Shown: positions 16,032-24,480, numbered from the stretch's first letter. The stretch: DNA of 64,000 bases from Halobacterium sp. DL1 (GCA_000230955.3 CP007060.1:2672216-2736215), one strand, 5' to 3'. A program made the numbers and translations. Notes: generated from the letters alone by a model not told the origin.

Positions 16032-19000
16032 ATGGCCCAGGCCGCAAACCAGGAGCTCGTCGACAGGTTCGAGGAGTTCTACCGCCGGTACTACAGCGAC
16101 GACGTCGCGGAGCTCGCGCGGGAGTACCCCCGCGAGTCGAAGTCGCTAGAGCTGGACTGGCGGGACCTCTACCAGATGGACCCCGACCTGGCCGACGACT
16201 ACATCAACCACCCCGACCAGCTCGAGGAGGCCGCCGAGGAGGCCCTCCGGCTCTACGACCTCCCGGTCGACGTCAGCCTCGGGCAGGCCCACGTGCGCGT
16301 CTTCGGCCTCGAGGAGTCCACGGAGATCCGGGACATCCGCGCCGAACACCTGAACACGCTCATCGGCGTCCAGGGGATGGTGCGGAAGGCGACGGACGTG
16401 ATGCCGAAGATCCAGCGCGCGGTGTTCGTCTGCCAGCGCTGTGGCGCCGAGACGGAGGTCCCACAGAGCGACGCCGGCTTCCAGGAGCCCTACCAGTGCG
16501 AGAGCTGCGAGCGACAGGGCCCGTTCAAGCTCGACCCCGAGCGCTCGGAGTTCGTCGACGCCCAGAAGCTCCGCATCCAGGAGTCCCCCGAGGGGCTCTC
16601 CGGCGGCGAGACACCCCAGAGCATCGACATCCACATCGAGGACGACATCACTGGCGAGGTCACCCCCGGCGACCACATCACCGCCACCGGCGTCCTCCGC
16701 CTCGACCAGGGCGAGGAGTCGACAGACTCCCCGGTCTTCGACCTCTACATGGAGGGGTCGTCCATCGTCGTCGAGGACGAGGAGTTCGAGGAGATGGACA
16801 TCACCGAGGAGGACAAACAGCAGATCATCGAGATCAGCGAGCGCGACGACATCTACGAGCAGATGGTCGACTCGATGGCGCCCGCCATCTACGGCCACCG
16901 CGAGGCCAAGCTCGCGATGATGCTCCAGCTGTTCGCCGGCGTCACCAAGGAGCTCCCGGACGGCTCGCGCATCCGCGGCGACCTCCACATGCTCCTCATC
17001 GGTGACCCGGGTACGGGTAAGTGCGTCCGCGGCGATACCACGGTGACGCTGGCAGACGGGAGCGAACACGAGATCCGAGACCTGGTCGAAGCCAACCTCG
17101 ACGACCCCAAATCCATCGACGATGGCGTCTGGGACGACGCCGACCTGGAAGTCCCGTCGCTCGCACCCGACGGGACGCTCGTCCAGCGCCGCGCGACGAA
17201 GGTCTGGAAGCGCGAGGCAACGGAGTCGATGTACCGCGTCCGGACGGCAAACGGCCACGAACTCACCGTGACACCGAGTCACCCACTCTTCGTCCCAGGG
17301 ACGAACGGTCCCGAGGCTGTGCGGGCCGAGGAGTTGAGTGAAGGACAGTTCGTGGCGACCCCGAGGCGTCTAGACACAAACGGCGACGACAGCCTCGACG
17401 TTTCCTACCGCGAGGCAGAGTCGTACAACGCGGTCCACATCGACCTCCCCGACGAGTGGACGCCGTGGCTCGCACGCCTGGTCGGCTACGTCGCTGCTGA
17501 AGGATACGTCGAACAGCGCGACGACAACACGGGCTACGTCTCCGTGACGAACAACGACGAGGAGGTGCTCGACGACGTGAAAGACGCCCTCGACGAACTC
17601 GGCGCGAACTACGTCGAGCGCGAACCACACGACGGGAAGTCGGCACGGGAGGTGATCTGTGGGTCCGGCGAGCTCGTGAGTTTCCTCCACGAACTCGATG
17701 CGGGCCTGCTCGACGGGTCGGCAGACAAACGCGTCCCGAACGCCGTGAAGCGAGCGTCCGACGGAACCAAACGCGAGTTCCTCACTGCATTCGTAGAAGG
17801 CGAAGGGCACGTGGCCGCGAGCGAGCGCGAGATAACCGTCGCCTCGACCAGCCGAGAGCTACTCGAAGGCGTCCGGTCGCTGCTGCTGTCGCTCGACATC
17901 ACGAGCCAACTGCACCCGCGAGAGAACGGGAGCTACCGGCTCCGCATCAGCGGCGAGATGTTCGAAAAGTACGTCACCGACGCCGGGTTCGTCACGGACC
18001 GGAAATCCGAAGCCGCAGCGTCGTTCGAGGAGACGAGCGGGAACACGAACACCGACGTCGTTCCCGTCGACGGCGGCGAACTCCGGTCCATCCGGAACGA
18101 GCTCGGACTGACGCAGGCCGATTGCGGAATCCCTCGCTCGACGTACCAGCACTACGAGCGGGGGAGCCGGAACCCGAGCCGTGGGAGTCTCTCTACGGTC
18201 GCGTCGGCGTTCTCCGAGGCAGTAGACGAGACAATGGCCGCCGACGGCGGGACGAACGTGTCGTCGAGAGTCGGCGCCGTGGAGGCGGCAGCGACCAATG
18301 ATGTCGCCTGGGACCGCATCGAATCCATCGAGGAAGTCGACACCGACGAGGAGTGGGTGTACGACCTCGAAGTCGAGGGTACGCACAACTACCTCACCGA
18401 CGGCGTGGTCTCGCACAACTCCCAGATGATTTCGTACGTCCAGAACATCGCGCCGCGCTCGGTGTACACCTCCGGGAAGGGGTCGTCCGCGGCCGGTCTG
18501 ACGGCGGCAGCGGTGCGCGACGACTTCGGCGACGGCCAGCAGTGGTCACTCGAGGCAGGTGCACTCGTCCTCGCCGACCAGGGCGTCGCCGCGGTGGACG
18601 AGCTGGACAAGATGGCCGACGACGACCGGTCGGCGATGCACGAGGCGCTCGAACAGCAGAAGATCTCCATCTCGAAGGCGGGCATCAACGCGACGCTGAA
18701 GGCGCGCTGTTCGCTGCTGGGTGCGGCGAACCCGAAGTACGGTCGCTTCGACCAGTACGAGCCCATCGGCGAGCAGATCGACCTCGAGCCCGCGCTCATC
18801 TCGCGGTTCGACCTCATCTTCACGGTGACGGACAAGCCCGACCCGGAGGAGGACGCGAAGCTCGCCCGGCACATCATCCAGACGAACTACGCGGGCGAGC
18901 TGAACACGCAGAACGACAACATCGCGAACGCGAACCACTCGGCCGAGGAGATCGACGCCCAGACGGAGAACGTCGCGCCCGCCATCGAGTCGGACCTCCT

Positions 19001-19523
19001 GCGGAAGTACATCGCGTACGCCCGCCGGAACTGCTACCCGACGATGACCGACGAGGCCAAGTCGGCCATCGAGGAGTTCTACGTCGACCTCCGCTCGAAG
19101 GGCCAGGACGAGGACGCCCCCGTCCCAGTAACCGCCCGACAGCTCGAGGCGCTCGTCCGGCTCGCGGAGGCGTCGGCGCGGCTGCGGCTCTCCGACCGCG
19201 TCGAGGCCGAGGACGCCGACCGCGTCATCTCCATCGTGCGGTCGTGCCTGCAGGACATCGGCGTCGACCCCGAGACCGGCGAGTTCGACGCCGACGTCGT
19301 CGAGACCGGGCACTCGAAGACCCAGCGCGACCGCATCAAGAACATCAAGGGACTCATCAAGGAGATCGAACAGGACTTCGACGAGGGCGCGCCCATCGAG
19401 GAGGTGCTCGACCGCGCCGAGGAGATCGGCATGGACGCCGACATGGCCGAACACGAGATAGAGAAGCTCAAGGAGAAGGGCGAGCTCTACCAGCCGAACA
19501 AGGACCACCTCCGCTCGATCTGA
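16032..19523 (+). CDS. mcm: Replicative helicase MCM, interrupted by an intein
   Basis: Minichromosome maintenance helicase that unwinds DNA at the fork as a hexamer. The precursor is 1163 residues; without the 466-residue intein the mature protein is 697, the usual archaeal size. The N-terminal domain has a zinc site (CQRCG and CESCE). Walker A is GDPGTGK/SQM with the intein exactly between Lys and Ser, Walker B is AVDELDKM, and the arginine-finger motif is SRFDLIF. The C-terminus ends in a winged-helix domain. ATG at 16032 (MAQAANQ) is chosen because upstream codons would put coding sequence over the TATA-like box. The stop overlaps the next ATG (TGATG). Confidence 0.97.
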   Translation: MAQAANQELVDRFEEFYRRYYSDDVAELAREYPRESKSLELDWRDLYQMDPDLADDYINHPDQLEEAAEEALRLYDLPVDVSLGQAHVRVFGLEESTEIRDIRAEHLNTLIGVQGMVRKATDVMPKIQRAVFVCQRCGAETEVPQSDAGFQEPYQCESCERQGPFKLDPERSEFVDAQKLRIQESPEGLSGGETPQSIDIHIEDDITGEVTPGDHITATGVLRLDQGEESTDSPVFDLYMEGSSIVVEDEEFEEMDITEEDKQQIIEISERDDIYEQMVDSMAPAIYGHREAKLAMMLQLFAGVTKELPDGSRIRGDLHMLLIGDPGTGKCVRGDTTVTLADGSEHEIRDLVEANLDDPKSIDDGVWDDADLEVPSLAPDGTLVQRRATKVWKREATESMYRVRTANGHELTVTPSHPLFVPGTNGPEAVRAEELSEGQFVATPRRLDTNGDDSLDVSYREAESYNAVHIDLPDEWTPWLARLVGYVAAEGYVEQRDDNTGYVSVTNNDEEVLDDVKDALDELGANYVEREPHDGKSAREVICGSGELVSFLHELDAGLLDGSADKRVPNAVKRASDGTKREFLTAFVEGEGHVAASEREITVASTSRELLEGVRSLLLSLDITSQLHPRENGSYRLRISGEMFEKYVTDAGFVTDRKSEAAASFEETSGNTNTDVVPVDGGELRSIRNELGLTQADCGIPRSTYQHYERGSRNPSRGSLSTVASAFSEAVDETMAADGGTNVSSRVGAVEAAATNDVAWDRIESIEEVDTDEEWVYDLEVEGTHNYLTDGVVSHNSQMISYVQNIAPRSVYTSGKGSSAAGLTAAAVRDDFGDGQQWSLEAGALVLADQGVAAVDELDKMADDDRSAMHEALEQQKISISKAGINATLKARCSLLGAANPKYGRFDQYEPIGEQIDLEPALISRFDLIFTVTDKPDPEEDAKLARHIIQTNYAGELNTQNDNIANANHSAEEIDAQTENVAPAIESDLLRKYIAYARRNCYPTMTDEAKSAIEEFYVDLRSKGQDEDAPVPVTARQLEALVRLAEASARLRLSDRVEAEDADRVISIVRSCLQDIGVDPETGEFDADVVETGHSKTQRDRIKNIKGLIKEIEQDFDEGAPIEEVLDRAEEIGMDADMAEHEIEKLKEKGELYQPNKDHLRSI
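17022..18419 (+). mobile_element. Intein with LAGLIDADG homing-endonuclease domain in MCM
   Basis: The element is 466 residues, starting at Cys (CVRGDTTVTLADG, block A) and ending at His-Asn (GTHNYLTDGVVSHN, blocks F/G), with Ser as the first residue of the C-extein. Block B is LTVTPSHPLF. Two LAGLIDADG-type motifs are LARLVGYVAAEGYV and FLTAFVEGEGHV, both with Glu in the catalytic position, so activity is possible but not certain. A helix-turn-helix resembling XRE (ELGLTQADCGIPRSTYQHYERG region) follows. It splices itself out of the protein after translation. The insertion splits the ATP-binding P-loop, a favoured site for inteins. Confidence 0.96.
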
Positions 19524-19801
19524 TGGACCGAATCTCCGCGCTCCGGAACGTCGAGGACGCGCTCGCGGATTTCGAGGATGGTGACGCCAGCCTCGGGGAC
19601 GTCGAGGACCGCGTGCTCGGCGTGCTGCGGAAGTACGCCACGGAGTTCGAGGACGAGACGGTGGCGGCCTACCGCGCGACCGGCGACCCGAAGGTAGAGG
19701 ACGTGGTCGTCGTGGCACCCTCGCCCGAAACGGCACGCGACCGCGTCGCCGCCCGCGTGACCGACCCGGTCCCCGAGTTCCGGGTCGAGCGCGCAGATTG
19801 A
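19523..19801 (+). CDS. Small acidic haloarchaeal protein coupled to mcm
   Basis: A 92-residue acidic protein whose ATG overlaps the mcm stop (TGATG), so it is almost certainly co-translated. It has no cysteines or membrane segments. The N-terminal half is helical (RISALRNVEDALADFE) and the C-terminal half looks alpha/beta. Genes of this kind sit directly after mcm in other haloarchaea as I remember them, but the function is unknown to me. Confidence 0.8.
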   Translation: MDRISALRNVEDALADFEDGDASLGDVEDRVLGVLRKYATEFEDETVAAYRATGDPKVEDVVVVAPSPETARDRVAARVTDPVPEFRVERAD

Positions 19802-19817
19802 TTCCCGCTTCCGAAAG

Positions 19818-19827
19818 TAATTTTTAC
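19818..19827 (+). promoter_or_regulatory. TATA-like box before 19849 gene
   Basis: TAATTTTTAC lies 22-31 bases upstream of the GTG at 19849, so the unknown-gene run ending in minD-like can be transcribed independently of mcm. Confidence 0.5.
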
Positions 19828-19848
19828 GCCCGGTAGAAAGTTCAGATA

Positions 19849-20187
19849 GTGCTGCTGGTCGTCACGTACTCGCGGGCCGCCAGGCAGAGCCTGCGGAACG
19901 TCTGCCGGACCCACGAGGACTGTGTCGTGCGGCGCTTCGGCCGCGCGGCGCTCCTGGCAGGGACGGAGTTCGGGGCGTTCCAGGCGCTGCGCCTCCGGGA
20001 GAAACACGCTGGCGACGTGCAGGTCGAGCGGACCGTCCCGCTCAACGAGTTCAGCGACGTCCCCGAGCGCGTCCGGGACGCTGCCGCGGCCTACGAGTCC
20101 CGGGATGCCGCGAGTACGCCCTACGCGAAGTTCGCGGCGGGTTCTCCCCACCCCGCGCCGGAGTCGCTGCGCGGCGAGGAGCTATGA
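19849..20187 (+). CDS. Conserved haloarchaeal protein in the mcm-minD cluster
   Basis: A 112-residue protein starting at GTG 19849, placed by the TATA-like box about 25 bases upstream. It begins with a strand (LLVVTYSRAARQSLRNVC), has two conserved-looking Cys in the first 25 residues (RNVCRTHEDCVV), then a helical middle and a disordered end. Its stop overlaps the start of the coiled-coil gene by four bases. Function unknown. Confidence 0.8.
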   Translation: MLLVVTYSRAARQSLRNVCRTHEDCVVRRFGRAALLAGTEFGAFQALRLREKHAGDVQVERTVPLNEFSDVPERVRDAAAAYESRDAASTPYAKFAAGSPHPAPESLRGEEL

Positions 20188-21008
20188 GGGTCTCGTTCGA
20201 CGGCGTCGAGCGACGCGGAGCGGCTATCGACCTGCGAGCGGAACCAGTCTCGGCCGAGGAACTCGTGGCGGCCGTCCGCGACCCCGGCGACGACCGGGTC
20301 GTCTGCTCGCCACCCCAGACCGTCCACGAGCGCGTCGGCCTCCTCCACAGCGGCGTCCGGGTTCGACCCGTGACGGCCGTCGCCGACGCCGCACGGACGC
20401 GGCGGGCGAGCACTGAGTACGACGAGGAACTGCGCGCCGTCGAGGCGGAACTCGCGGCAGTCGAGGTGCCGGACGTGGACCTGGAAGCCGCCAGAGAGCG
20501 CGTCGCCGCGGCCGCTGCGGACGTCGACAGACTGGACGAGAGCGTGGCGCGAACGAGCGGCCGCGTCGAAGCGAAGCGGGAGGGCGACGCCGACCCATCG
20601 GACGCGGAAGCCGACCTGCAGAAGGCCACCCGCAAACTCGCCGAGGCGGAGACCGACTATCACGCCGCCCGCGAGACACTCGCCACGGCCCGAGAACGTG
20701 CCCAGGACGCTCGGGACGCCCGCCAGCGGCGACTCGAACTGCAGGACCGCCGGGAGAACCTCCGACGGGCGGCGCGACGGGCGCTCGCCGACGACTACGC
20801 CAACTCGTTCCGGTGCGCCGTTCGGGCGCTCCCCGTCGCAGCCGAACCCGTTCACCCACGAGAGTTCTCGGGGTCAGACTGGGCTGCGGCCTGTGCCGTG
20901 GCGCGAATCGCGCGGCCGTGCGCCCCGCTCGTCGTTTCGAGCGGGTTCGAAGACGCTACGAGAGCGCGGGCAGCCCTCGTCGCGCCCGTCCTGCTGGCGG
21001 AACTTTAA
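20184..21008 (+). CDS. Coiled-coil haloarchaeal protein in the mcm-minD cluster
   Basis: A 274-residue protein. The first 75 residues are alpha/beta (about DPGDDRVVCSPPQTVHERVG). A long Ala/Glu/Arg-rich coiled coil spans about 80-200, and a Cys-containing globular end of about 70 residues follows. It has no signal peptide and no Walker motif. The four-base ATGA overlap with the previous gene implies an operon. A structural or scaffolding role beside the downstream MinD-like ATPase is plausible but is inference. Confidence 0.78.
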   Translation: MRVSFDGVERRGAAIDLRAEPVSAEELVAAVRDPGDDRVVCSPPQTVHERVGLLHSGVRVRPVTAVADAARTRRASTEYDEELRAVEAELAAVEVPDVDLEAARERVAAAAADVDRLDESVARTSGRVEAKREGDADPSDAEADLQKATRKLAEAETDYHAARETLATARERAQDARDARQRRLELQDRRENLRRAARRALADDYANSFRCAVRALPVAAEPVHPREFSGSDWAAACAVARIARPCAPLVVSSGFEDATRARAALVAPVLLAEL

Positions 21009-21034
21009 GCCCGAGACCGGGACCACCTCGGCCC

Positions 21035-21535
21035 ATGCGACTGGAAACCGAGACGCACCGCCGGGGTGGCGTAACGCTCGTCGCGGTGCGGGTGACGAAC
21101 GACGGCGACCAGCCACAGCGGGTCCGCGTGGCGAACCGCTCTGACGGCACGGTCTGGCCGCCGCGCCAGCGGGGCCTGCCCGAACCGGGCTGGGACGACG
21201 GTGGCTGGGAGGGCGTCCTCGACGCCGGGGCGACCAGGGCGCTCGGCTACGCAACTGCAGCGCCGCCAGCGGACCCACCGGTGGAGTTCGCGTGGACCGA
21301 GCGTGCTGCGGACGGCGAACCCACGACGACGGAGGCCTTCGCGGAGTTCGGTGACCCCCGTCCACCACGGGATGTGGTCGCACCACCGACCACGGCGCTC
21401 CCGAAGGACGTGCACGAGTGGCTCGCGGCCGTCTCGGAGCGCGCAACCGACGGCGAGGCGACCGACGCGGACCGCGAAGGCGTCGCGGCGCTGGCGGCTC
21501 GCGCGGGCGTGCTCCAGGCCCGGGTGGAGGAGTGA
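21035..21535 (+). CDS. Conserved haloarchaeal protein upstream of minD-like gene
   Basis: A 166-residue protein. Its first half looks like a beta-sandwich (GGVTLVAVRVTNDGDQPQRV), as in domains of the CARDB/Ig type, followed by an acidic linker and a helical C-terminus. The start is ATG 21035; the upstream frame is open but overlaps the previous gene. It ends GTGA-overlapping the MinD-like gene. Unknown function. Confidence 0.75.
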   Translation: MRLETETHRRGGVTLVAVRVTNDGDQPQRVRVANRSDGTVWPPRQRGLPEPGWDDGGWEGVLDAGATRALGYATAAPPADPPVEFAWTERAADGEPTTTEAFAEFGDPRPPRDVVAPPTTALPKDVHEWLAAVSERATDGEATDADREGVAALAARAGVLQARVEE

Positions 21536-22188
21536 TTCTCGCGGTCTGCGGCGGGAAGGGGGGCGTCGGCAAGACGACGGTGGCGCTGAACCTCGCGGCG
21601 GAACTCGAGGCCGTGCTGGTGGACGCTGACCTCGGGATGGCGGACGTGCCCGCCGGGCGAGGACCCGACCTCCACGACGTGCTCGCGGGCCGGGCGGACC
21701 CCGTCGAGGCGGTCCGGGAGCACGACGGTGTCCGATTGCTCCCCTGCGGACGGACGCTCGCCGGTGCTCGCGAGGGCGACCCGCGACGACTCGTCGACGC
21801 CGTTCGAGCCGTCGAGGAGGAGTACGGCGACGTAGTGGTCGACTGCCCCGCGGGCCTCCGCGCGGACGTCGGTCTCCCCCTGCTCGCGGCCGACGCCTGC
21901 GTCGTGGTGACGACGCCCGACCGGGCGGCGCTCGCCGACGCACTGCGGGCGCGCTCGCTCGCCGTCGAACTCGACGCGGGGGTGGCGGCCGTGGCGTACA
22001 ACCGCGCGAGCGATGCCGACGAGGCGGTCGCCGACGCACTGGGCGCACCCGTCGTCGCCGTGCCGGAGACCGACGTCGTCGGGGAGACGCTCCCGACGGG
22101 GCGGCCGGTGCGGACGCTCGCACCGGCGGCGACGGCGGCAGAACAGTTCGAGCTGCTGGCGGCCCGCGTTCAGTCCTGCAGGTCGTAG
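21532..22188 (+). CDS. MinD/ParA-family ATPase
   Basis: A 218-residue P-loop ATPase of the MinD/ParA class. The deviant Walker A is intact (CGGKGGVGKTT at about 5-15), switch I is LVDADLGMADV and the Walker B-like strand ends VVDCPAGL. Such proteins switch between ATP-bound dimer and monomer to position DNA or protein complexes. It lacks the C-terminal amphipathic helix of classical MinD. The start is GTG 21532, overlapping the previous stop. It ends the mcm-side gene run and converges with tfb by 19 bases. Archaeal MinD paralogues have roles in cell polarity; this one is unassigned. Confidence 0.88.
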   Translation: MILAVCGGKGGVGKTTVALNLAAELEAVLVDADLGMADVPAGRGPDLHDVLAGRADPVEAVREHDGVRLLPCGRTLAGAREGDPRRLVDAVRAVEEEYGDVVVDCPAGLRADVGLPLLAADACVVVTTPDRAALADALRARSLAVELDAGVAAVAYNRASDADEAVADALGAPVVAVPETDVVGETLPTGRPVRTLAPAATAAEQFELLAARVQSCRS

Positions 22189-23027
22189 TACGTCGAGCGC
22201 AGCGTCACCGGCGTTACGTCTGCGACGTCCGCGGCGTCGGCCTGCGTGAGCGCCGCCCCACAGTCCTCGGCGCCAGCGTAGAGGCACGCAGCGGCGACCC
22301 CACTCGGGTTGCGCCCAGAGAGGAGGTTCCGTCTCTCGGCGATGTCGACGTACTCGCGGGCGCTGCGCTCGACGTCCGTGGAGAGGTCGAGTTCGCTGGC
22401 GTACCGCGGGACGTAGTCACGGGGGTCGATGGGACCGGTCGGGAGGCCGAGGTCGCGGTTCATCGCGTCGTAGGCCGCCGAGAGCTCCGACTCGTCGCCG
22501 CGGGACACGTGCTCGATTTCCGCGAGCGTGCGGGAGAGGCCGTTCGTGCGGCAGACCGCGTACACAGCCGCCGCGGCGAACCCCTCGATTGAGCGCCCGC
22601 GGAGCAGGTCCTCGGTCTGGGCGGAGTCGAACAGCGCACACGCCTGGTCGCGGACGCTCCGCGGGAGCCCGAGCGCGCCGACGATGCGCCGGATCTCCGT
22701 GAACCCGTACACCTGGTTCCGGTCGGCTTTCGACCCGATGCTGGCGCGCTTGTGCTGGCGGCGGAGGCGCGCGAACTTCCGGCGCTTGCGGCCCTTCAGT
22801 CGCGTCGAGCGACCGATCTCCGTCGAGAGGCCCCTGTCGTGGCGGGAGCGCGTGAGCGGCGCTCCTGTGCGTTCGGGGTTCGTGTCGTCGTCGTCGAACG
22901 ACCGCCACTCCGGGCCGCGGTCGATGCGGTCCTCGCAGACCACGAGGCCGCAGTCGGTGCAGACGCGTTCGGTCTCCTGCTTGCGCACGACGCCCTCGCA
23001 CTCGGGGCAGTTCGCTGACTGGCTCAT
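22170..23027 (-). CDS. tfb: Transcription initiation factor TFB
   Basis: TFIIB homologue of 285 residues that bridges TBP on the TATA box with RNA polymerase. The N-terminal zinc ribbon has CPEC and CTDC, the B-finger/linker region includes GPEWRSFDDDD, and two cyclin folds follow (about 100-190 and 195-285). The second repeat carries the C-terminal recognition helix for the BRE. Haloarchaea keep several TFB paralogues and this is one of them. A TATA-like box sits 28-35 bases upstream. The 3' end overlaps the convergent MinD-like gene by 19 bases. Confidence 0.95.
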   Translation of the reverse strand: MSQSANCPECEGVVRKQETERVCTDCGLVVCEDRIDRGPEWRSFDDDDTNPERTGAPLTRSRHDRGLSTEIGRSTRLKGRKRRKFARLRRQHKRASIGSKADRNQVYGFTEIRRIVGALGLPRSVRDQACALFDSAQTEDLLRGRSIEGFAAAAVYAVCRTNGLSRTLAEIEHVSRGDESELSAAYDAMNRDLGLPTGPIDPRDYVPRYASELDLSTDVERSAREYVDIAERRNLLSGRNPSGVAAACLYAGAEDCGAALTQADAADVADVTPVTLRSTYYDLQD

Positions 23028-23054
23028 CGTACTCGAACGTAGGTCCGGTAGCAG

Positions 23055-23062
23055 TATTTAAA
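23055..23062 (-). promoter_or_regulatory. TATA box of tfb
   Basis: On the minus strand TTTAAATA is centred about 31 bases before the ATG at 23027, preceded by a GC-rich BRE-like stretch. Transcription would begin at or next to the start codon, giving a leaderless mRNA. Confidence 0.65.
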
Positions 23063-23169
23063 CGCGGGACGAACCGCCCGAATTCGTCCATCAGACGCCG
23101 AAAGAACGTACCGGTCACCGGTACGCTTCACGGCGGAATAGCGTTTTGTCACCTCGAAACTGGTCGAAA

Positions 23170-23176
23170 ATTTAAG
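23170..23176 (+). promoter_or_regulatory. TATA box of the 23201 gene
   Basis: AAATTTAAG ends 25 bases before ATG 23201. A GTG-initiated frame at 23180 would lie upstream of the transcription start, so this box decides the start in favour of 23201. Confidence 0.6.
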
Positions 23177-23200
23177 TGGGTGAGCGGAGAACGAACGCGC

Positions 23201-23713
23201 ATGGGACTGTCGGACATCGCGGACGGCCTCACGGTCACCACCCGCCAGCGCGAGCGCGGAGTGGCGAGCGTCGACCGCACCGGCGGGTCGCTCGCCGACC
23301 GACTGGCCGACGCGGCCGAGGACCTCCCGTGTTCGGCGGAAACGGCCGCAGAACTGGCCGAGGCGTACGCGGGCGGCGCGAGCGTCGGTACCGCCGCCTC
23401 GGAGACCGGTGTTGCGGCGACGACGGCCGCGAAGACGCTCCACCTGCTCGGCTTCGAGGGATTGACGCCGTTCTCGCCGCTCCAGCGCGAGATCCTCGAG
23501 GATTGGCTAGACGCGCGCTGCTCACGGGCCGACGCGGTCGAACTCACGGGGGCGAGCGACCGGGAGTTCGTGCTCGCAGCGTTCGTCGCGACGCACGACC
23601 CGCTGGACGGTGCTGCAGAAGCCGTCGAGAGCGCGCTCTCCTCGGCAGACGACGCGATGGTCGCCAAGCGGGACGCGCTCGCGGCCGCGATGCCCGACCC
23701 GGACTCAGGCTAG
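23201..23713 (+). CDS. Conserved haloarchaeal protein, helical
   Basis: A 170-residue, mostly helical acidic protein. It contains what looks like a helix-turn-helix: AGGASVGTAASETGVAATTAAKTLHLLG (segment around residue 55-80), suggesting DNA binding. It lacks a membrane segment. It converges with the degenerate ParA-like gene, overlapping it by nine bases. Its position between tfb and two ParA-family genes suggests a role with DNA, but the family is uncharacterised as far as I know. Confidence 0.75.
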   Translation: MGLSDIADGLTVTTRQRERGVASVDRTGGSLADRLADAAEDLPCSAETAAELAEAYAGGASVGTAASETGVAATTAAKTLHLLGFEGLTPFSPLQREILEDWLDARCSRADAVELTGASDREFVLAAFVATHDPLDGAAEAVESALSSADDAMVAKRDALAAAMPDPDSG

Positions 23714-24445
23714 TTTCTCCCGCGCCGTGTCGAGCAGCGAGTCGTCCTCGAACTCGACGCCGACGGTCGTCTCGAACAGCGACTCCGCCAGCGCTGCGAC
23801 GCTCGCGGTGAACGCTCCCGTACCGGTCAGCGCAGCGGGTTCTCCGGGAATACCCTCCTCCTCGTGTGTGGGGAGCGCGTGGTCGGTGTCGGCCGGCGCG
23901 TCGACGGTGCGGTTCGCGACCGCGAGGTCGAAGTCGCTGCCGACGTCCGCGAGACGGCCGCGAGCGCGCTGGAGGCTGTCGACGCCGCGGTCGCCCGGCG
24001 GCAGCACGGCGGCCACGCGACCCGCGCTCGTGACGGCGGCGACCGCCTGGTTGGCCGCGACGGGCGGCGTGTCCACGAGCACGTAGTCGTGGGAGGCGCC
24101 GAGGTCGGCGAGCACGCTCTGGACGCGTTCGGCGGCTTCCGGTGCCTTCGCCGCTGCGAGGCGCTCGAACGGAGCGAACGCGGGGTAGGTCGCGAGTTCA
24201 CCGTCCGCGGCCGGCGCGAGGTCACAGCGCACGGCCGCGGGGTCGGCGTCGTCGGTGAGGAGCGCGGTGGCGTCGGGGTCGATGCGTCCGGAGACGTACT
24301 GGGAGAGCCCCTGCGTGGCGAACGCGGCGTCGAGGACGCCGACGCTCGCACCGTCGCGGGCGAGCAGAGCGGCGGTCTCGACGCAGAGGCGTGTCGCGCC
24401 CGCGCCGCCGGCGACACTGACGAGCGCGGCAGTGCGTGGCTGCAT
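23705..24445 (-). CDS. ParA/MinD-like protein with degenerate P-loop
   Basis: A 246-residue protein with the overall fold pattern of ParA/MinD: an N-terminal strand-loop-helix, VLDAAFATQGL at the switch I place and YVLVDTPPVAANQ at the Walker B place. The P-loop reads SVAGGAGATRLC where KGGVGKTT is expected. Both the signature lysine and the P-loop lysine are missing, so ATP hydrolysis is unlikely. It may act as a non-catalytic partner of a true ParA-type ATPase. An AT-rich box at 24471-24480 suits the ATG at 24445. Confidence 0.8.
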   Translation of the reverse strand: MQPRTAALVSVAGGAGATRLCVETAALLARDGASVGVLDAAFATQGLSQYVSGRIDPDATALLTDDADPAAVRCDLAPAADGELATYPAFAPFERLAAAKAPEAAERVQSVLADLGASHDYVLVDTPPVAANQAVAAVTSAGRVAAVLPPGDRGVDSLQRARGRLADVGSDFDLAVANRTVDAPADTDHALPTHEEEGIPGEPAALTGTGAFTASVAALAESLFETTVGVEFEDDSLLDTAREKLA

Positions 24446-24470
24446 GCCCTATGTTCGATTCGCTATGGTA

Positions 24471-24480
24471 CTAAAATTTA
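24471..24480 (-). promoter_or_regulatory. TATA-like box of degenerate ParA gene
   Basis: TAAATTTTAG (minus strand) lies 26-35 bases upstream of the ATG at 24445 and overlaps the last codons of the histidine-kinase gene. Confidence 0.55.

Noticed and set aside
17022-18419. LAGLIDADG endonuclease as a separate gene
   Set aside because: It is in frame with mcm, begins with Cys and ends with His-Asn, and so is an intein and not an independent ORF.
20813-21034. N-terminal extension of the 21035 gene
   Set aside because: The extension is antisense-like Arg-rich sequence overlapping the coiled-coil gene; ATG 21035 starts the conserved-looking beta domain.
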